Below, one piece after another: positions 44,470 to 53,275 of a DNA stretch of 57,871 bases. Under the pieces are notes generated by a model. It was not told where the DNA came from. It did not search any database and saw only the letters and a program-made list of their open reading frames with translations. The DNA comes from Hyphomicrobiales bacterium (lineage in GTDB: Bacteria > Pseudomonadota > Alphaproteobacteria > Rhizobiales > Rhizobiaceae). The position numbers were made by a program, and so were the translations under genes. The stretch is from assembly GCA_900470965.1 (NCBI GenBank), contig UCCS01000038.1:1-57871 (forward strand), given 5' to 3'. The first letter of the stretch is position 1; each line of letters opens with the position of its first letter.

Positions 44470-45276
44470 TCAACCGTCTCTTAGCTGAGTGAACAAGTCC
44501 AGATATTCACGGAGACGCGGGACAGGCGAAGCGCAGAGCGCCTCGTGGCTGACTTTCTCTCTATTATAGGTTGTCGGGTGACCCGAGAGGTCGACGAGAC
44601 CACCGCCGGCACGTTCGAGAATAAGATCGGCTGCCGCAATATCCCAGTCGTGGGCATTCCGCCCGACAAACGTCGTGTCCAGCCGGCCATCGGCCACCAT
44701 GGCGATGCGGTAGGCGAGCGAGGGGATATATTTGACGCGCTCGCTGCGTTCGCGAACCGCCGCCGGCAGAATCTTGAACAGCTCCTCGCTGACAGCAAGC
44801 TGGCTGAGATCGGCTTCGCCGCGCGTGGAGACGGAAATCGGCTCGCCGTTTTTCAGCGCAGGGCCGCCTTCCATCGCTTCGTAGAGTTCATCGAGCGCCG
44901 GCGCATAAAGCGCGCCCGCAACGGGACGGCCGCGATGGACGATGCCGACGCTGACGCACCAGAGATCCTTGCCGGCGAGGAATGCCCTGGTACCGTCGAT
45001 CGGATCGACGATGAACAGCGTCTCGTGTTCCAGACGGCCGGCATCGTCGTCGGTCTCTTCCGACAGCCAGCCATAGTTCGGCCGCGCCCCGCGCAGGATG
45101 GTTTCAAGCTTTTCATTGGCGGCGAAATCGGCGGCGCTGACGGGCGAGCGTTCCTCATTCTTCCACCAGACTTCCGGTGACTTGTTGAAGAAGCCAAGTG
45201 CGACGGCGCCCGCCTGTTTTGCAGCATCGGCGATCAGTGCGAGATCGCTCTGCCAGCGGTTGTCCGTGTCGCTCAT
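44470..45276 (-). CDS. cysQ: 3'(2'),5'-bisphosphate nucleotidase / inositol monophosphatase family
   Basis: 268 residues. The two-metal phosphatase motifs are intact: GWLSEETDDDAG near residue 82, FIVDPIDGTRAFLAG near 97, and AHDWDIAAADLILERAGG near 210. CysQ removes 3'-phosphate from PAP and PAPS in sulfate assimilation; the same family includes inositol and other phosphatases. Its place beside pmbA and waaA is standard in Rhizobiales. Start MSDTDNRW, 16 bp after the pmbA stop. Confidence 0.88.
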   Translation of the reverse strand: MSDTDNRWQSDLALIADAAKQAGAVALGFFNKSPEVWWKNEERSPVSAADFAANEKLETILRGARPNYGWLSEETDDDAGRLEHETLFIVDPIDGTRAFLAGKDLWCVSVGIVHRGRPVAGALYAPALDELYEAMEGGPALKNGEPISVSTRGEADLSQLAVSEELFKILPAAVRERSERVKYIPSLAYRIAMVADGRLDTTFVGRNAHDWDIAAADLILERAGGGLVDLSGHPTTYNREKVSHEALCASPVPRLREYLDLFTQLRDG

Positions 45277-45292
45277 CGCGTCGATCCGTTCG

Positions 45293-46642
45293 TCAGCGGC
45301 CGGCAAGCGTCATGCCTTCAATTGCGAAGGTCGGAGCCGCCACACCGAATTTACGGTCGATGTCGTTGGCGAGCGTTAGCCGCATGAACATGTCCTTGAG
45401 GTTGGAGGCGATCGTCACCTCCGATACCGGGAAGGTGAGTTCGCCGTTTTCGATCCAGAAACCAGTCGCGCCCCGGCTGTATTCGCCGGTTATCATATTG
45501 ACGCCCTGGCCGATCAGCTCGGTCACATAGAAACCGTTGCCAACGCTGCGGATCAGCTCTTCGGGCGAAATGTCGCCCGGCTCCAGCGCCAGATTGGTCG
45601 AGGCAGGCGTGACGGATGTGCCGCCGCGCACGCCGCGGCCATTGGTTTCCAGACCGCCGATCTCGTTTGCGGTGGAGGTCGACAGGAACCAGTGCTTGAG
45701 TACGCCGTCCTCGATCATAACCAGCCGCTCGCCGGAAACGCCCTCGCCATCGAAGGGACGGGAGGACGGGCCGCGCACGATCAGGGGGTCGTCGGTGATC
45801 GACAGGCCCGCTTTCAGCACCTGCTGGCCCATCTTGCCGCGCAGGAAACTCGTCTTGCGGGCAACCGACGCACCATTGATGGCGCCGGCAATATGGCCGA
45901 CGAAACCACGAGCGATGCGGGGATCGAAGATGACGGTAATACCCTTGCCGGTCGGCACCTGCCGGGGATTAACGCGCTTGATAGCGCGCTCGCCGGCCCT
46001 GCGGCCGATCTCGGCGGCATCGTCCAGTTCGGAATAATAGAGGCGGCTGTCGAAATCATAGTCGCGCTCCATCCCGGTGCCTTCGCCGGCGATGACGCTG
46101 ACGGAGTTGCCAAAGCGCGATGCCATATAGCTGCCTTCGAAGCCATGCGAGGTGGCGAGCACCAGCCCGCCCATTCCGGCAGAGGCGCCAGCGCCGGAGG
46201 AATTGGTGACACCTTTCACTGCAAGAGCCGCCGCTTCGGCGGCAAGAGCCGCTTCCCGCAACTGATCGGCGCCGACTTCGGTCGTGTCGAGAAGCTGCAG
46301 GTCGGGATAGGTTTTTGCGAGCCTGTTCTCATCGGCGAGGCAGGCAAACGGATCTTCCGGCGAGACCTTGGCCATGGCGACGGCGCGTTCAGCCAGCGCC
46401 TGCAGGTCGAAACCCGGATTGGCGGAAACGCTTGCCACCCGCTTGCCGACGAAGACACGGAGCGAAAAGTCGTCGCTCTCGGAGGACTCCGTGCCTTCGA
46501 CCTTGCCTAAGCGAACGCTGACCGATTGCGCACGCGAGCGGACGACCACTGCGTCGGCGGCATCAGCACCTGCCTTTTTCGCCAGATCGATCAGTTGACT
46601 TGCACGGGAAAGAAGTGTCGAGGAATCGATTTCAGAGGACAT
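45293..46642 (-). CDS. pmbA: TldD/PmbA family metalloprotease subunit (PmbA/TldE)
   Basis: 449 residues. Family features: RLGKVEGTESSESDDFSLRVFVGKRVASVS in the N-terminal domain, and C-terminal sequences FLSTSTANEIGGLETNGRGVRGGTS and GDISPEELIRSVGNGFYVTELIGQGVN. There is no HExxxH motif, which marks it as the PmbA (TldE) partner rather than TldD, the metal-binding subunit. The TldD/TldE heterodimer unfolds and cleaves small proteins and peptide precursors. A tldD gene is not in the window. Confidence 0.92.
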   Translation of the reverse strand: MSSEIDSSTLLSRASQLIDLAKKAGADAADAVVVRSRAQSVSVRLGKVEGTESSESDDFSLRVFVGKRVASVSANPGFDLQALAERAVAMAKVSPEDPFACLADENRLAKTYPDLQLLDTTEVGADQLREAALAAEAAALAVKGVTNSSGAGASAGMGGLVLATSHGFEGSYMASRFGNSVSVIAGEGTGMERDYDFDSRLYYSELDDAAEIGRRAGERAIKRVNPRQVPTGKGITVIFDPRIARGFVGHIAGAINGASVARKTSFLRGKMGQQVLKAGLSITDDPLIVRGPSSRPFDGEGVSGERLVMIEDGVLKHWFLSTSTANEIGGLETNGRGVRGGTSVTPASTNLALEPGDISPEELIRSVGNGFYVTELIGQGVNMITGEYSRGATGFWIENGELTFPVSEVTIASNLKDMFMRLTLANDIDRKFGVAAPTFAIEGMTLAGR

Positions 46643-46756
46643 GATTTGGCCTTTCCTTCCCGTTCCATTTATTGTGCACTCCCGAAAGCATCAAGGCCGT
46701 GGATGCCGATTCTTTTCCTGGCTGCCTGCTTGCCCCGCCATCGAAAGAAATGAAGC

Positions 46757-48568
46757 ATGTCCGCACCCAACGCTCTTTTCACCGAAACGATCCTGCTGCT
46801 CGGCGGCGCGGTCGTCGCCGCACCGATCTTCAAGAAGCTCGGGCTCGGCACGGTTCTCGGCTATCTGGCGGCGGGTATCGTCATCGGGCCGATCTTTCAT
46901 GGCATTACCGATGGCGAGCAGATCCTCGATGTCGCCGAACTTGGCGTCGTCTTCCTGCTGTTCATCATCGGGCTTGAATTAAAGCCCACTCGCCTCTGGC
47001 AGATGCGGCGTGACATCTTCGGTCTCGGCACCGCGCAGGTGGTGGTGACGGGCCTGGTGCTGACAGCGCTTGCCTGGTTTTCCGGCGTGCTCGAATGGCG
47101 CGGCAGCATCGTCGCCGGCTTCGGGCTGGCGCTTTCTTCCACAGCATTCGCCATGCAGATCCTCGAAGGCGACGGCGATGTCAATACCCGCTACGGGCAG
47201 CGCTCCTTCTCTATGCTGCTGTTTCAGGATCTGGCGATCGTCCCGCTTCTGGCCGTCGTCACCATCCTCGACGGCGACAAGGGCAGCGGCAATCCGCTTG
47301 TCGATTTCGGCATTTCCGTCGCGGCGGTCGGTGCTATGATCATCATGGGCCGATACCTGCTGACGCCCCTCTTCCAGATCATTGCGCGCACCGGCGCGCG
47401 CGAAGCGATGATCGCGGCCGCGCTCTTCGTCGTGATGGGATCGGCAAGCCTGATGCAGTTTGCCGGGCTCTCGATGGCGATGGGTGCTTTCCTGTCCGGC
47501 GTCATGCTGGCGGAATCTTCCTATCGGCACGAGCTGGAAGCCGATATCGAACCCTTCCGCGGCGTGCTGCTCGCTATCTTCTTCATCGCGGTCGGGCTGT
47601 CGTTGCAGCTTCAGGTGCTGCTCGACAATGTGCTCTTCATCATCATTGCCGTGCCGATCATTATGGCGGTGAAAGCGCTCATCATCTACGTGCTCTGCCG
47701 TGTGGCGCGTTCTTCGCATAACGATGCCGTTCGCATCGCCTTCCTGCTGCCGCAGGGCGGGGAATTCGGTTTCGTCCTCTTCACCACGGCCGCTGTCGCC
47801 GGGCTGATGTCGAGCAGCACGGCTTCGCTGCTCGTTGCGATCGTCACCCTTTCCATGGCGCTGACACCGCTGGGTGCCGCCCTCTCCAAGCGAATGCTGA
47901 CGGGAGAGGATCACGAAGAGTTGGACGAGGATTTCGAGGGTGCGGGTGCTGATGTGCTGATGGTCGGCTTCTCGCGTTTCGGCCAGATCGCCGCGCAGAT
48001 CCTGCTTGCCGGCGGCCGCAGCGTCACCGTCATCGATTTCTCCGCCGACCGCATCCGGCAGGCTTCCTCCTTCGGTTTTCGCATCTATTTCGGCGATGGC
48101 ACCCGCAAGGATGTGCTGCGTTCGGCCGGCATTGATAGGGCCAAGATCGTGCTCGTCTGCACCCAGAAGAGGGAAATCACCGACAAGATCGTTGAACTGA
48201 TCCAGGCCGACTACCCGCAGACGACGCTCTTCGTGCGCTCCTATGACCGCATTCACTCCATCGAACTGCGCAACAAGGGCGTCGATTACGAGCTGCGCGA
48301 AACGCTGGAATCCGGTCTGCTCTTCGGCCGGCGCACACTGGAGGCGCTCGGTGTCGCCGAAGTCGATGCCTACGAGATCGGCGAGGACATTCGCAAGCGC
48401 GACGAAGCGCGGCTGGTGCTGCAGGTTTCGGAGGGCCTGCAAGCGGGACAGGACCTGCTGTTTTCGAAGCCGATCCATCCGGAGCCGCTGGTCAAGCCCA
48501 AGCGTGCGCCCGGTCCCTTCGACAACGATCCGCTGGCAAATACGGCCGATGTGACGGCGGACGCCTGA
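46757..48568 (+). CDS. CPA2 family monovalent cation/proton antiporter with TrkA-N domain (KefB-like)
   Basis: 603 residues. About 12 membrane helices fill residues 5-380 (FVVMGSASLMQFAGLSMAMG, FLLPQGGEFGFVLF), then a TrkA-N/RCK nucleotide-binding domain at about 400-520 (VLMVGFSRFGQIAAQILLAGG, VIDFSADRIRQASSFG). This is the KefB/KefC-type potassium efflux design, gated by NAD(H) or glutathione compounds in enterics; ion and control are not shown here. A GGEFGF motif in the membrane part is typical. No partner KefF/G gene lies next to it. Confidence 0.9.
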   Translation: MSAPNALFTETILLLGGAVVAAPIFKKLGLGTVLGYLAAGIVIGPIFHGITDGEQILDVAELGVVFLLFIIGLELKPTRLWQMRRDIFGLGTAQVVVTGLVLTALAWFSGVLEWRGSIVAGFGLALSSTAFAMQILEGDGDVNTRYGQRSFSMLLFQDLAIVPLLAVVTILDGDKGSGNPLVDFGISVAAVGAMIIMGRYLLTPLFQIIARTGAREAMIAAALFVVMGSASLMQFAGLSMAMGAFLSGVMLAESSYRHELEADIEPFRGVLLAIFFIAVGLSLQLQVLLDNVLFIIIAVPIIMAVKALIIYVLCRVARSSHNDAVRIAFLLPQGGEFGFVLFTTAAVAGLMSSSTASLLVAIVTLSMALTPLGAALSKRMLTGEDHEELDEDFEGAGADVLMVGFSRFGQIAAQILLAGGRSVTVIDFSADRIRQASSFGFRIYFGDGTRKDVLRSAGIDRAKIVLVCTQKREITDKIVELIQADYPQTTLFVRSYDRIHSIELRNKGVDYELRETLESGLLFGRRTLEALGVAEVDAYEIGEDIRKRDEARLVLQVSEGLQAGQDLLFSKPIHPEPLVKPKRAPGPFDNDPLANTADVTADA

Positions 48569-48580
48569 AGCGATACCGGT

Positions 48581-49459
48581 TTACCGCTTCAGCCGCGCCT
48601 CGATTTCCCGATCGAGCGCATATTTCAGCTCGTCCTTGACGCCAACCGACATGGCAAGCACATCGCGCGCCTTCAGGAAATCCATGACGCCTGTGCGGCC
48701 GACGATGGGGCGCAGGAAGATATGCGGCCGCAGGAGCTTCAGCTTCAGGGAAATCGCCGCCTGCATCATCAACTGGCCGGAGCCGAAGATGCTTTCCATC
48801 CGGTTCGGAATATGGGTGCCGTCGCCTTCGGGCGCGCCGACGACATCGATGCCGATGACTATATCGGCGATGTCCATCAGGCATTCGTAAGGAACGGGAT
48901 TGGTAATGCCGCCATCGATCATCACCCGGCCGTGCAGCCTGACCGGCATGAAGACCGCAGGAATAGCCGATGATGCGGCAAGTGCCGGAAAAAGCTGGCC
49001 TTCTTCGACGATGACCTCGGCCTGGCCGTAATAGTCGGTGGTGATCACTTTCATCGGCACCAGCAGATCTTCGAAGCGCGCCGGAAGCTCTGAAGGCAGG
49101 AAGGCTTTCAGGATGCGTTCGAGATTGAACTGACCGATGCGGATGCCCTTGGCCACGGCATCGCGTACGGTCGTCGGGCGCAGCCCCCAGATACGGCTGA
49201 CGACGGCTGCCTTGTTGCCGACTGTTGCCAGCGCATGTTCGCGGATCTCCGCACCCGACATGCCGGCCGCCATACCGGCGCCCATAATGGCGCCGATGGA
49301 GGAACCAGAGATCGCCACCGGGCGGATGCCGAGTTCATCCAGCGTCTCGATGATGTGGATATGCGAGAGGCCGCGTGCGCCACCGCCGCCGAAGGCGACG
49401 GCAACCGTCGGTAGGTCGCTGATCGCAGGCGATTTCGGACTGATGATTTCCGCCTGCAC
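48581..49459 (-). CDS. Patatin-like phospholipase family protein
   Basis: 292 residues. Oxyanion loop AFGGGGARGLSH near residue 23, nucleophile Ser in ISGSSIGAIMGAGMA near 54 (GxSxG), and catalytic Asp in RVMIDGGITNPVP near 188 (DGG). This is the short bacterial patatin/RssA type, acting on membrane lipids or acyl esters. No signal peptide, so likely cytoplasmic. It lies between the antiporter (convergent) and rsmD. Confidence 0.92.
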   Translation of the reverse strand: MQAEIISPKSPAISDLPTVAVAFGGGGARGLSHIHIIETLDELGIRPVAISGSSIGAIMGAGMAAGMSGAEIREHALATVGNKAAVVSRIWGLRPTTVRDAVAKGIRIGQFNLERILKAFLPSELPARFEDLLVPMKVITTDYYGQAEVIVEEGQLFPALAASSAIPAVFMPVRLHGRVMIDGGITNPVPYECLMDIADIVIGIDVVGAPEGDGTHIPNRMESIFGSGQLMMQAAISLKLKLLRPHIFLRPIVGRTGVMDFLKARDVLAMSVGVKDELKYALDREIEARLKR

Positions 49460-49480
49460 GATCTGCCCCCAACGCGCCCG

Positions 49481-50041
49481 CTACTGCGGCTGATACCGGA
49501 AGAAATGTACTCTTGTATCGCCGAATATTCGGCTTTCGAGGAAAACATAGGAAGGATGAACCGAAACGGCAACATCCGCGCGTTCTTCCAGAACGGTAAT
49601 CGCGCCAGGCTTGAGCCAGCCGCCTTCGGCCGCCGCCGCAAGCGCCTTTTCGCCGAGTCCCCGGCTATAGGGCGGATCCGCAAAGAGCATGTCGAAAGGC
49701 TCGAGATTGCCGATGCTGCCGAGATCGGTCGCATCACGGCGCAGGATTCGCGTCCTACCATGCAGGCCGAGCGCATCGATGTTTTCCCAGAGAAGCGCCC
49801 TGCCCTCCACGCTGTTTTCAACGAAGAGCGCATGACGGCAGCCGCGCGAGACGGCTTCGAGGCCGACCGCGCCCGTACCGGCGAAAAGATCGAGTATCCG
49901 GGTGCCGTCGATGCATTCCGGATAGGCATGGCTCAGAATGTTGAACAGGCTCTCACGCGTCCGGTCCGCAGTCGGCCGGATGTCGTTGGATTTTGGTACG
50001 GCAAGCGGCCGTCCGCGAAACTCACCGCCGACGATCCGCAC
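49481..50041 (-). CDS. rsmD: 16S rRNA (guanine-966-N2)-methyltransferase
   Basis: 186 residues. Motif I LDLFAGTGAVGLEAVSRGC near residue 50, catalytic ADPPYSRGLGEKAL near 120. Start MRIVGGEFRGRPLAVP with a GTG codon that overlaps the end of the pseudouridine synthase gene by 20 bp in another frame; the N-terminus is exactly as in the family. Methylates the small-subunit rRNA. The pair with the upstream pseudouridine synthase forms an rRNA-modification unit. Confidence 0.95.
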   Translation of the reverse strand: MRIVGGEFRGRPLAVPKSNDIRPTADRTRESLFNILSHAYPECIDGTRILDLFAGTGAVGLEAVSRGCRHALFVENSVEGRALLWENIDALGLHGRTRILRRDATDLGSIGNLEPFDMLFADPPYSRGLGEKALAAAAEGGWLKPGAITVLEERADVAVSVHPSYVFLESRIFGDTRVHFFRYQPQ

Positions 50042-52175
50042 CGCGCGTCATTCCCTTGCCTTTCGCACCACCTCTGGACGGCCCGCCCGAAGGCTTGCCA
50101 CCACCGCCCGGCCGATCGCCTTTCGGCTTGCCGGAAAAGTTCTTTGCCCCGCGGGGTTTGTCACCGAAGGGCTTGTCGCCGCGTGGACGTTCTGAGCGGC
50201 CTTCACCGCCAAAGCTTCTCGCCGGACGCGAAGCACGCTCGCCACCCTCCTCGCGCGGACGATCGCGGAAGGAACGCGGACGTTCTTCCCCCTCCGTACG
50301 CGGACGACGTTCGCCGCGCGGCTTGTCACCAAAGGGTTTGTCGCCGCGGACGCGCTCGGAGCGGCCTTCGCCGCCAAAGCTTCTGGCGGGACGCGAAGCG
50401 CGTTCGCCTCCGTCCTCACGCGGCCGATCGCGGAAGGGACGCGGGCGTTCTTCTCCCTCCGTACGCGGACGACGGTCACCACGCGGCTTGTCGCCGAAGG
50501 GTTTGTCGCCACGCGGACGCTCGGAGCGACCTTCGCCGCCGAAGCTTCTGGCCGGACGCGAAGAACGTTCGCCACCTTCCTCACGCGAGCGGCTGCGGAA
50601 GGGACGCGAGCCCTCTTCGCCTTCCGCGCGCGGGCGGTGCTCGCCACGCGGCTTGTCGCCACGAGGACGCTCGGACCGACCTTCACCGCCAAAGCTTCTG
50701 GCCTGACGCGAAGAACGTTCGCCACCCTCCTCGCGCGGACGATCGCGGAAGGAACGCGGACGCTCCTCTCCACCCGTACGCGGGCGCCGTTCGCCACGCG
50801 GCTTATCACCAAAGGAGCGCTTGCGGCCGAAACCTTCGTCGTCATCGCGCTTGGCAGGCGTCTCGCTCGAGCGGATCCATTCACCATCCTCTTCATGGAC
50901 GCGATTGATCTGCGGGCGCAGGCGATCGGCTGCAGGATCGAAGCGCTGCTCCTTCACTGGGGCCGTTTCACCGCGACGGCGTGCGGTCTGAGCATTCTTG
51001 GCAGCCTTGGCGGCGGCCTTCTCGCCAAGCGGACGAGCACCGGGTGCCATCCAGACATTGGCATTGCGGCGGCTGCCGAGCGCCGGGCGCTTGGGCCGGT
51101 CCTCTTCGCTGCGACGGTCGTCCTTTCGATCGTCTCGGCGATCATCCCGACGGTCGTCACGCTTGGTATCGAGGCGACTCAGCGCCCGTTCGCGCTTGTC
51201 CTCGTCGCGACGAGGACGTTCGCGGCGCTCGGGTGCCGGCTCTTCGGGCTCTTCGGCTGCAACGGCCGGGGCATTGTAGAGCGGCGCATCGAAATTCGCC
51301 TTGGCATCCTCGATGAGGCGCGGACCGAGCTGGTCGCGCAGCGTACGGCCGCGCACCTCGACCACGTGACCTTCGGGCAATTCGCCAAGCTGGAAAGGGC
51401 CGTAGGAGATGCGGATCAGGCGGTTGACCTCAAGACCAAGCGCGCCGAGCACGTTCTTGATTTCGCGGTTCTTGCCTTCGCGCAGGCCCATGGTGATCCA
51501 GACGTTGGAGCCTTGGGTGCGGTCAAGCGTCGCTTCGATGGAGCCGTAGAGAACGCCGTCGACGGCAATGCCATCCTTCAGCTTGTCCAGCGCATCCTGA
51601 TCGATATCGCCGTGGGCGCGGACGCGGTAGCGACGCAGCCAGCCGGTGGTCGGCAGTTCCAGCGCACGGGCCAGACCGCCGTCATTGGTGAGCAGCAGCA
51701 GGCCTTCTGTGTTGATGTCGAGACGACCGATCGACATGACACGCGGAAGTTCTTCCGGCAGATTGTCGAAGACGGTCGGGCGTCCCTCGGGATCGGAATT
51801 CGTCGTCACAAGTCCCTGCGGCTTGTGGTAGAGCCACAGGCGCGTGCGCTCGATGCCGCGGATCGGCACGCCATCGACTTCGATCTTGTCTTCGAGCGTG
51901 ACGTTGACGACGGGCGTGTCCAGGAGCTTGCCATTCAGCGTGACGCGGCCGTCCATGATCATGCGTTCGATATCGCGACGGGAGGCGACGCCAGCGCGCG
52001 CCATCACCTTGGAGATGCGTTCCGCCTTGGCATCGCCATCCGCTTCGTTAGCAGCGACTTTCGCGGCAGCAGCCTTCAACGGCTTCTCGCTGCCGGTCTT
52101 CGGGCCGCTTCTGGACCGGGCTTCGCGCGCGGGGGCCTTGGTGCCGGGGCGTTTTGGCTTGTCTTTGGGTGTCAT
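50022..52175 (-). CDS. RluB/RsuA family pseudouridine synthase with long repetitive Arg/Gly-rich C-terminus
   Basis: 717 residues, more than twice the family core. A Lys/Ala-rich start of about 50 residues, an S4 RNA-binding domain about 52-100 (RISKVMARAGVASRRDIERM), and the catalytic domain about 105-290 with the active-site Asp in SIGRLDINTEGLLLLTNDG near 150. After about 320, the protein is disordered-looking and highly charged, and from about 450 it has four units of 50-55 residues (key pieces ARSFGGEGRSERPRGDKP, RPRTEGEERPR, FRDRPREEGGER). Such tails bind RNA non-specifically. The likely target is 23S rRNA U2605 (RluB-like), but the RsuA group cannot be told apart by eye. The gene ends by overlapping rsmD. 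Confidence 0.9.
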   Translation of the reverse strand: MTPKDKPKRPGTKAPAREARSRSGPKTGSEKPLKAAAAKVAANEADGDAKAERISKVMARAGVASRRDIERMIMDGRVTLNGKLLDTPVVNVTLEDKIEVDGVPIRGIERTRLWLYHKPQGLVTTNSDPEGRPTVFDNLPEELPRVMSIGRLDINTEGLLLLTNDGGLARALELPTTGWLRRYRVRAHGDIDQDALDKLKDGIAVDGVLYGSIEATLDRTQGSNVWITMGLREGKNREIKNVLGALGLEVNRLIRISYGPFQLGELPEGHVVEVRGRTLRDQLGPRLIEDAKANFDAPLYNAPAVAAEEPEEPAPERRERPRRDEDKRERALSRLDTKRDDRRDDRRDDRKDDRRSEEDRPKRPALGSRRNANVWMAPGARPLGEKAAAKAAKNAQTARRRGETAPVKEQRFDPAADRLRPQINRVHEEDGEWIRSSETPAKRDDDEGFGRKRSFGDKPRGERRPRTGGEERPRSFRDRPREEGGERSSRQARSFGGEGRSERPRGDKPRGEHRPRAEGEEGSRPFRSRSREEGGERSSRPARSFGGEGRSERPRGDKPFGDKPRGDRRPRTEGEERPRPFRDRPREDGGERASRPARSFGGEGRSERVRGDKPFGDKPRGERRPRTEGEERPRSFRDRPREEGGERASRPARSFGGEGRSERPRGDKPFGDKPRGAKNFSGKPKGDRPGGGGKPSGGPSRGGAKGKGMTRGADRRR
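50150..50820 (-). repeat. Tandem repeats in the pseudouridine synthase gene
   Basis: A unit containing AAGCTTCT occurs at 50212, 50377, 50542 and 50692, so the periods are 165, 165 and 150 bp, all multiples of three. Copies differ by scattered substitutions and one 15-bp loss, so these are old but in-frame repeats that could expand or shrink by recombination. The plus strand is open in two frames through this region because of the repeat's base composition. Confidence 0.85.
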
Positions 52176-52247
52176 TTGTTGTTTGCCTGCCTTTTCGGCC
52201 TGTCTATCAGGTCATGCACCTGCGGTTAAGTGGAAATTCTTGCGAAC

Positions 52248-52703
52248 GTGAAGACAAATCGATTTATGGAGATGGCGCTCGAGGAAGCCCGCGCTGCCGG
52301 GGAGCGCGGCGAAGTGCCGATCGGCGCCGTCGTCGTCGTCGAGGGCTCGGCAGTCGCCGCCTCCGGAAACCGTACGCGGGAGCTCAACGACGTCACCGCC
52401 CATGCCGAGATCGCCGCCATTCGCATGGCCTGCGAAAAGCTTGGCCAGGAACGTCTTGCCGGCGCCGACCTCTATGTCACGCTGGAGCCTTGCACCATGT
52501 GTGCGGCGGCCATTTCCTTCGCCCGCATCCGCAGGCTCTATTACGGCGCGGAAGACCCGAAGGGCGGAGCGGTCGACAATGGCGTGCGCTTCTATACCCA
52601 GCCGACCTGCCATCATGCGCCGGAGGTCTATTCCGGCTTCAACGAGACCGAGTCGGCGGATATGCTGAGGGCATTCTTTTCCGAAAGAAGAGACCTGCCA
52701 TGA
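52248..52703 (+). CDS. tadA: tRNA-specific adenosine deaminase
   Basis: About 151 residues from a GTG at 52248; a GTG at 52230 and an ATG at 52266 are alternatives and no start has a strong ribosome site. Converts A34 to inosine in tRNA-Arg(ACG). The zinc site is complete: THAEIAA-type HAE in DVTAHAEIAAIRMA and PCTMC in TLEPCTMCAAAIS. The end GFNETESADMLRAFF is usual. The stop TGA overlaps the ATG of the next gene (ATGA), which is the broken one described below. Confidence 0.92.
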   Translation: MKTNRFMEMALEEARAAGERGEVPIGAVVVVEGSAVAASGNRTRELNDVTAHAEIAAIRMACEKLGQERLAGADLYVTLEPCTMCAAAISFARIRRLYYGAEDPKGGAVDNGVRFYTQPTCHHAPEVYSGFNETESADMLRAFFSERRDLP

Positions 52704-53275
52704 TCCTAGAGCCTTTCCTGGTTAGATTGAAGCATTCTGCCGGAGCAGGTTTTCGTCAGGGCAAAGGCGATTGGCGAAGGGCATACCCCTCGGTACGTCC
52801 GAGCCGATCGCCTTTGATCCTGGCGGAAAGATGCCCGGCCCTTCGGGTTGGCTGAAACGGGCCGCCTGATCGACCGGCCGGCTTGGCCGTAGATCTGGCT
52901 ACGACGCGCGCCGGCCGGTCGATCATCCGACTCCGTTTGAGCCAACGGAATGCTTCAATCTAACCAGGAAAGGCTCTAGCCATCGGAACCATCATCGTCA
53001 TGGGCGTGCTTGCCGCCTACGCCAACCGGACAGTTGCGCCCGGCGTGGCGAAGCTGCCGATGCAATGGTCACTGAAGGGGAGCGGGAACTGGACGGCGCC
53101 GCGGACGATCGCTTTCGCCTTCATTCCAGGGCTTGCAGCTATCATCATGGCCGCGATCCTGCTCAGCGACCAAGTGCGCAATGCCGATATTGCCTTGATG
53201 GGTGGCGTCTTTCTCGCGTGCCAGCTTCTGCATATCACGCTGACGCAACGCTGGTTTAACGCGTCGCGGCGCTAG
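52700..53275 (+). pseudogene. Small membrane-protein gene broken by a RIME-like insertion
   Basis: The ATG at 52700 overlaps the tadA stop (ATGA). After two codons the frame enters a 274-bp element. Removing the element and one copy of CTAG gives ATG ATC CTA GCC ATC GGA ACC, which runs straight into the 3' frame (IGTIIVMGVLAAYANRTVAP and on). The restored product has about 101 residues with three hydrophobic stretches and KLPMQWSLKGSGNW, reminiscent of DUF1648 proteins. The element adds 270 bp net, in frame, but carries a TGA at 52853-52855, so read-through is cut. An internal start at ATG 53000 could give 91 residues lacking part of the first membrane segment. The stop TAG (53273-53275) comes from the next repeat. 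Confidence 0.75.
52706..52979. mobile_element. RIME-like palindromic element with 32-bp terminal inverted repeats
   Basis: The ends are perfect 32-bp inverted repeats (52706-52737 and 52948-52979) that begin CTAGAGCCTTTCCTGG. Inside are two large stems: AAAGGCGATTGGC/GCCGATCGCCTTT (52763-52775 with 52803-52815, one mismatch) and TGATCGACCGGCCGGC/GCCGGCCGGTCGATCA (52867-52882 with 52910-52925), the latter extended by GTTGGCTGAAACGG/CCGTTTGAGCCAAC. It has no coding frame of its own. The layout fits the rhizobial intergenic mosaic elements (RIME), which would be moved in trans. A CTAG at each end suggests duplication of a CTAG or TA target. Confidence 0.8.

Noticed and set aside
46979..48478. 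Minus-strand open frame of 499 codons opposite the CPA2 antiporter
   Set aside because: Composition (His, Arg, Asp, Gln) is that of an antisense frame; the plus strand encodes a full membrane transporter.
50150..50820. Regularly spaced repeats that might look like a CRISPR array
   Set aside because: Units are 150-165 bp, contiguous and translated in frame in a known gene; no spacers.
49505..50908. Long plus-strand open frame (467 codons) across rsmD and the repeat region
   Set aside because: It is antisense to two certain genes, has Arg/His-rich composition typical of reverse frames of GC-rich repeats, and matches no family.
50637..52229. Long plus-strand open frame (530 codons) opposite the pseudouridine synthase
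   Set aside because: Antisense shadow of a gene with complete S4 and catalytic motifs; no ribosome site or family likeness.
52154..52855. 233-codon plus-strand frame reading across tadA into the RIME-like element
   Set aside because: Out of frame with tadA, whose zinc site motifs are complete; the part from 52700 is the remnant start of the broken gene only.
52706..52979. Insertion sequence with transposase
   Set aside because: The element is only 274 bp, made of stems, and has no coding capacity; at most it is moved in trans.
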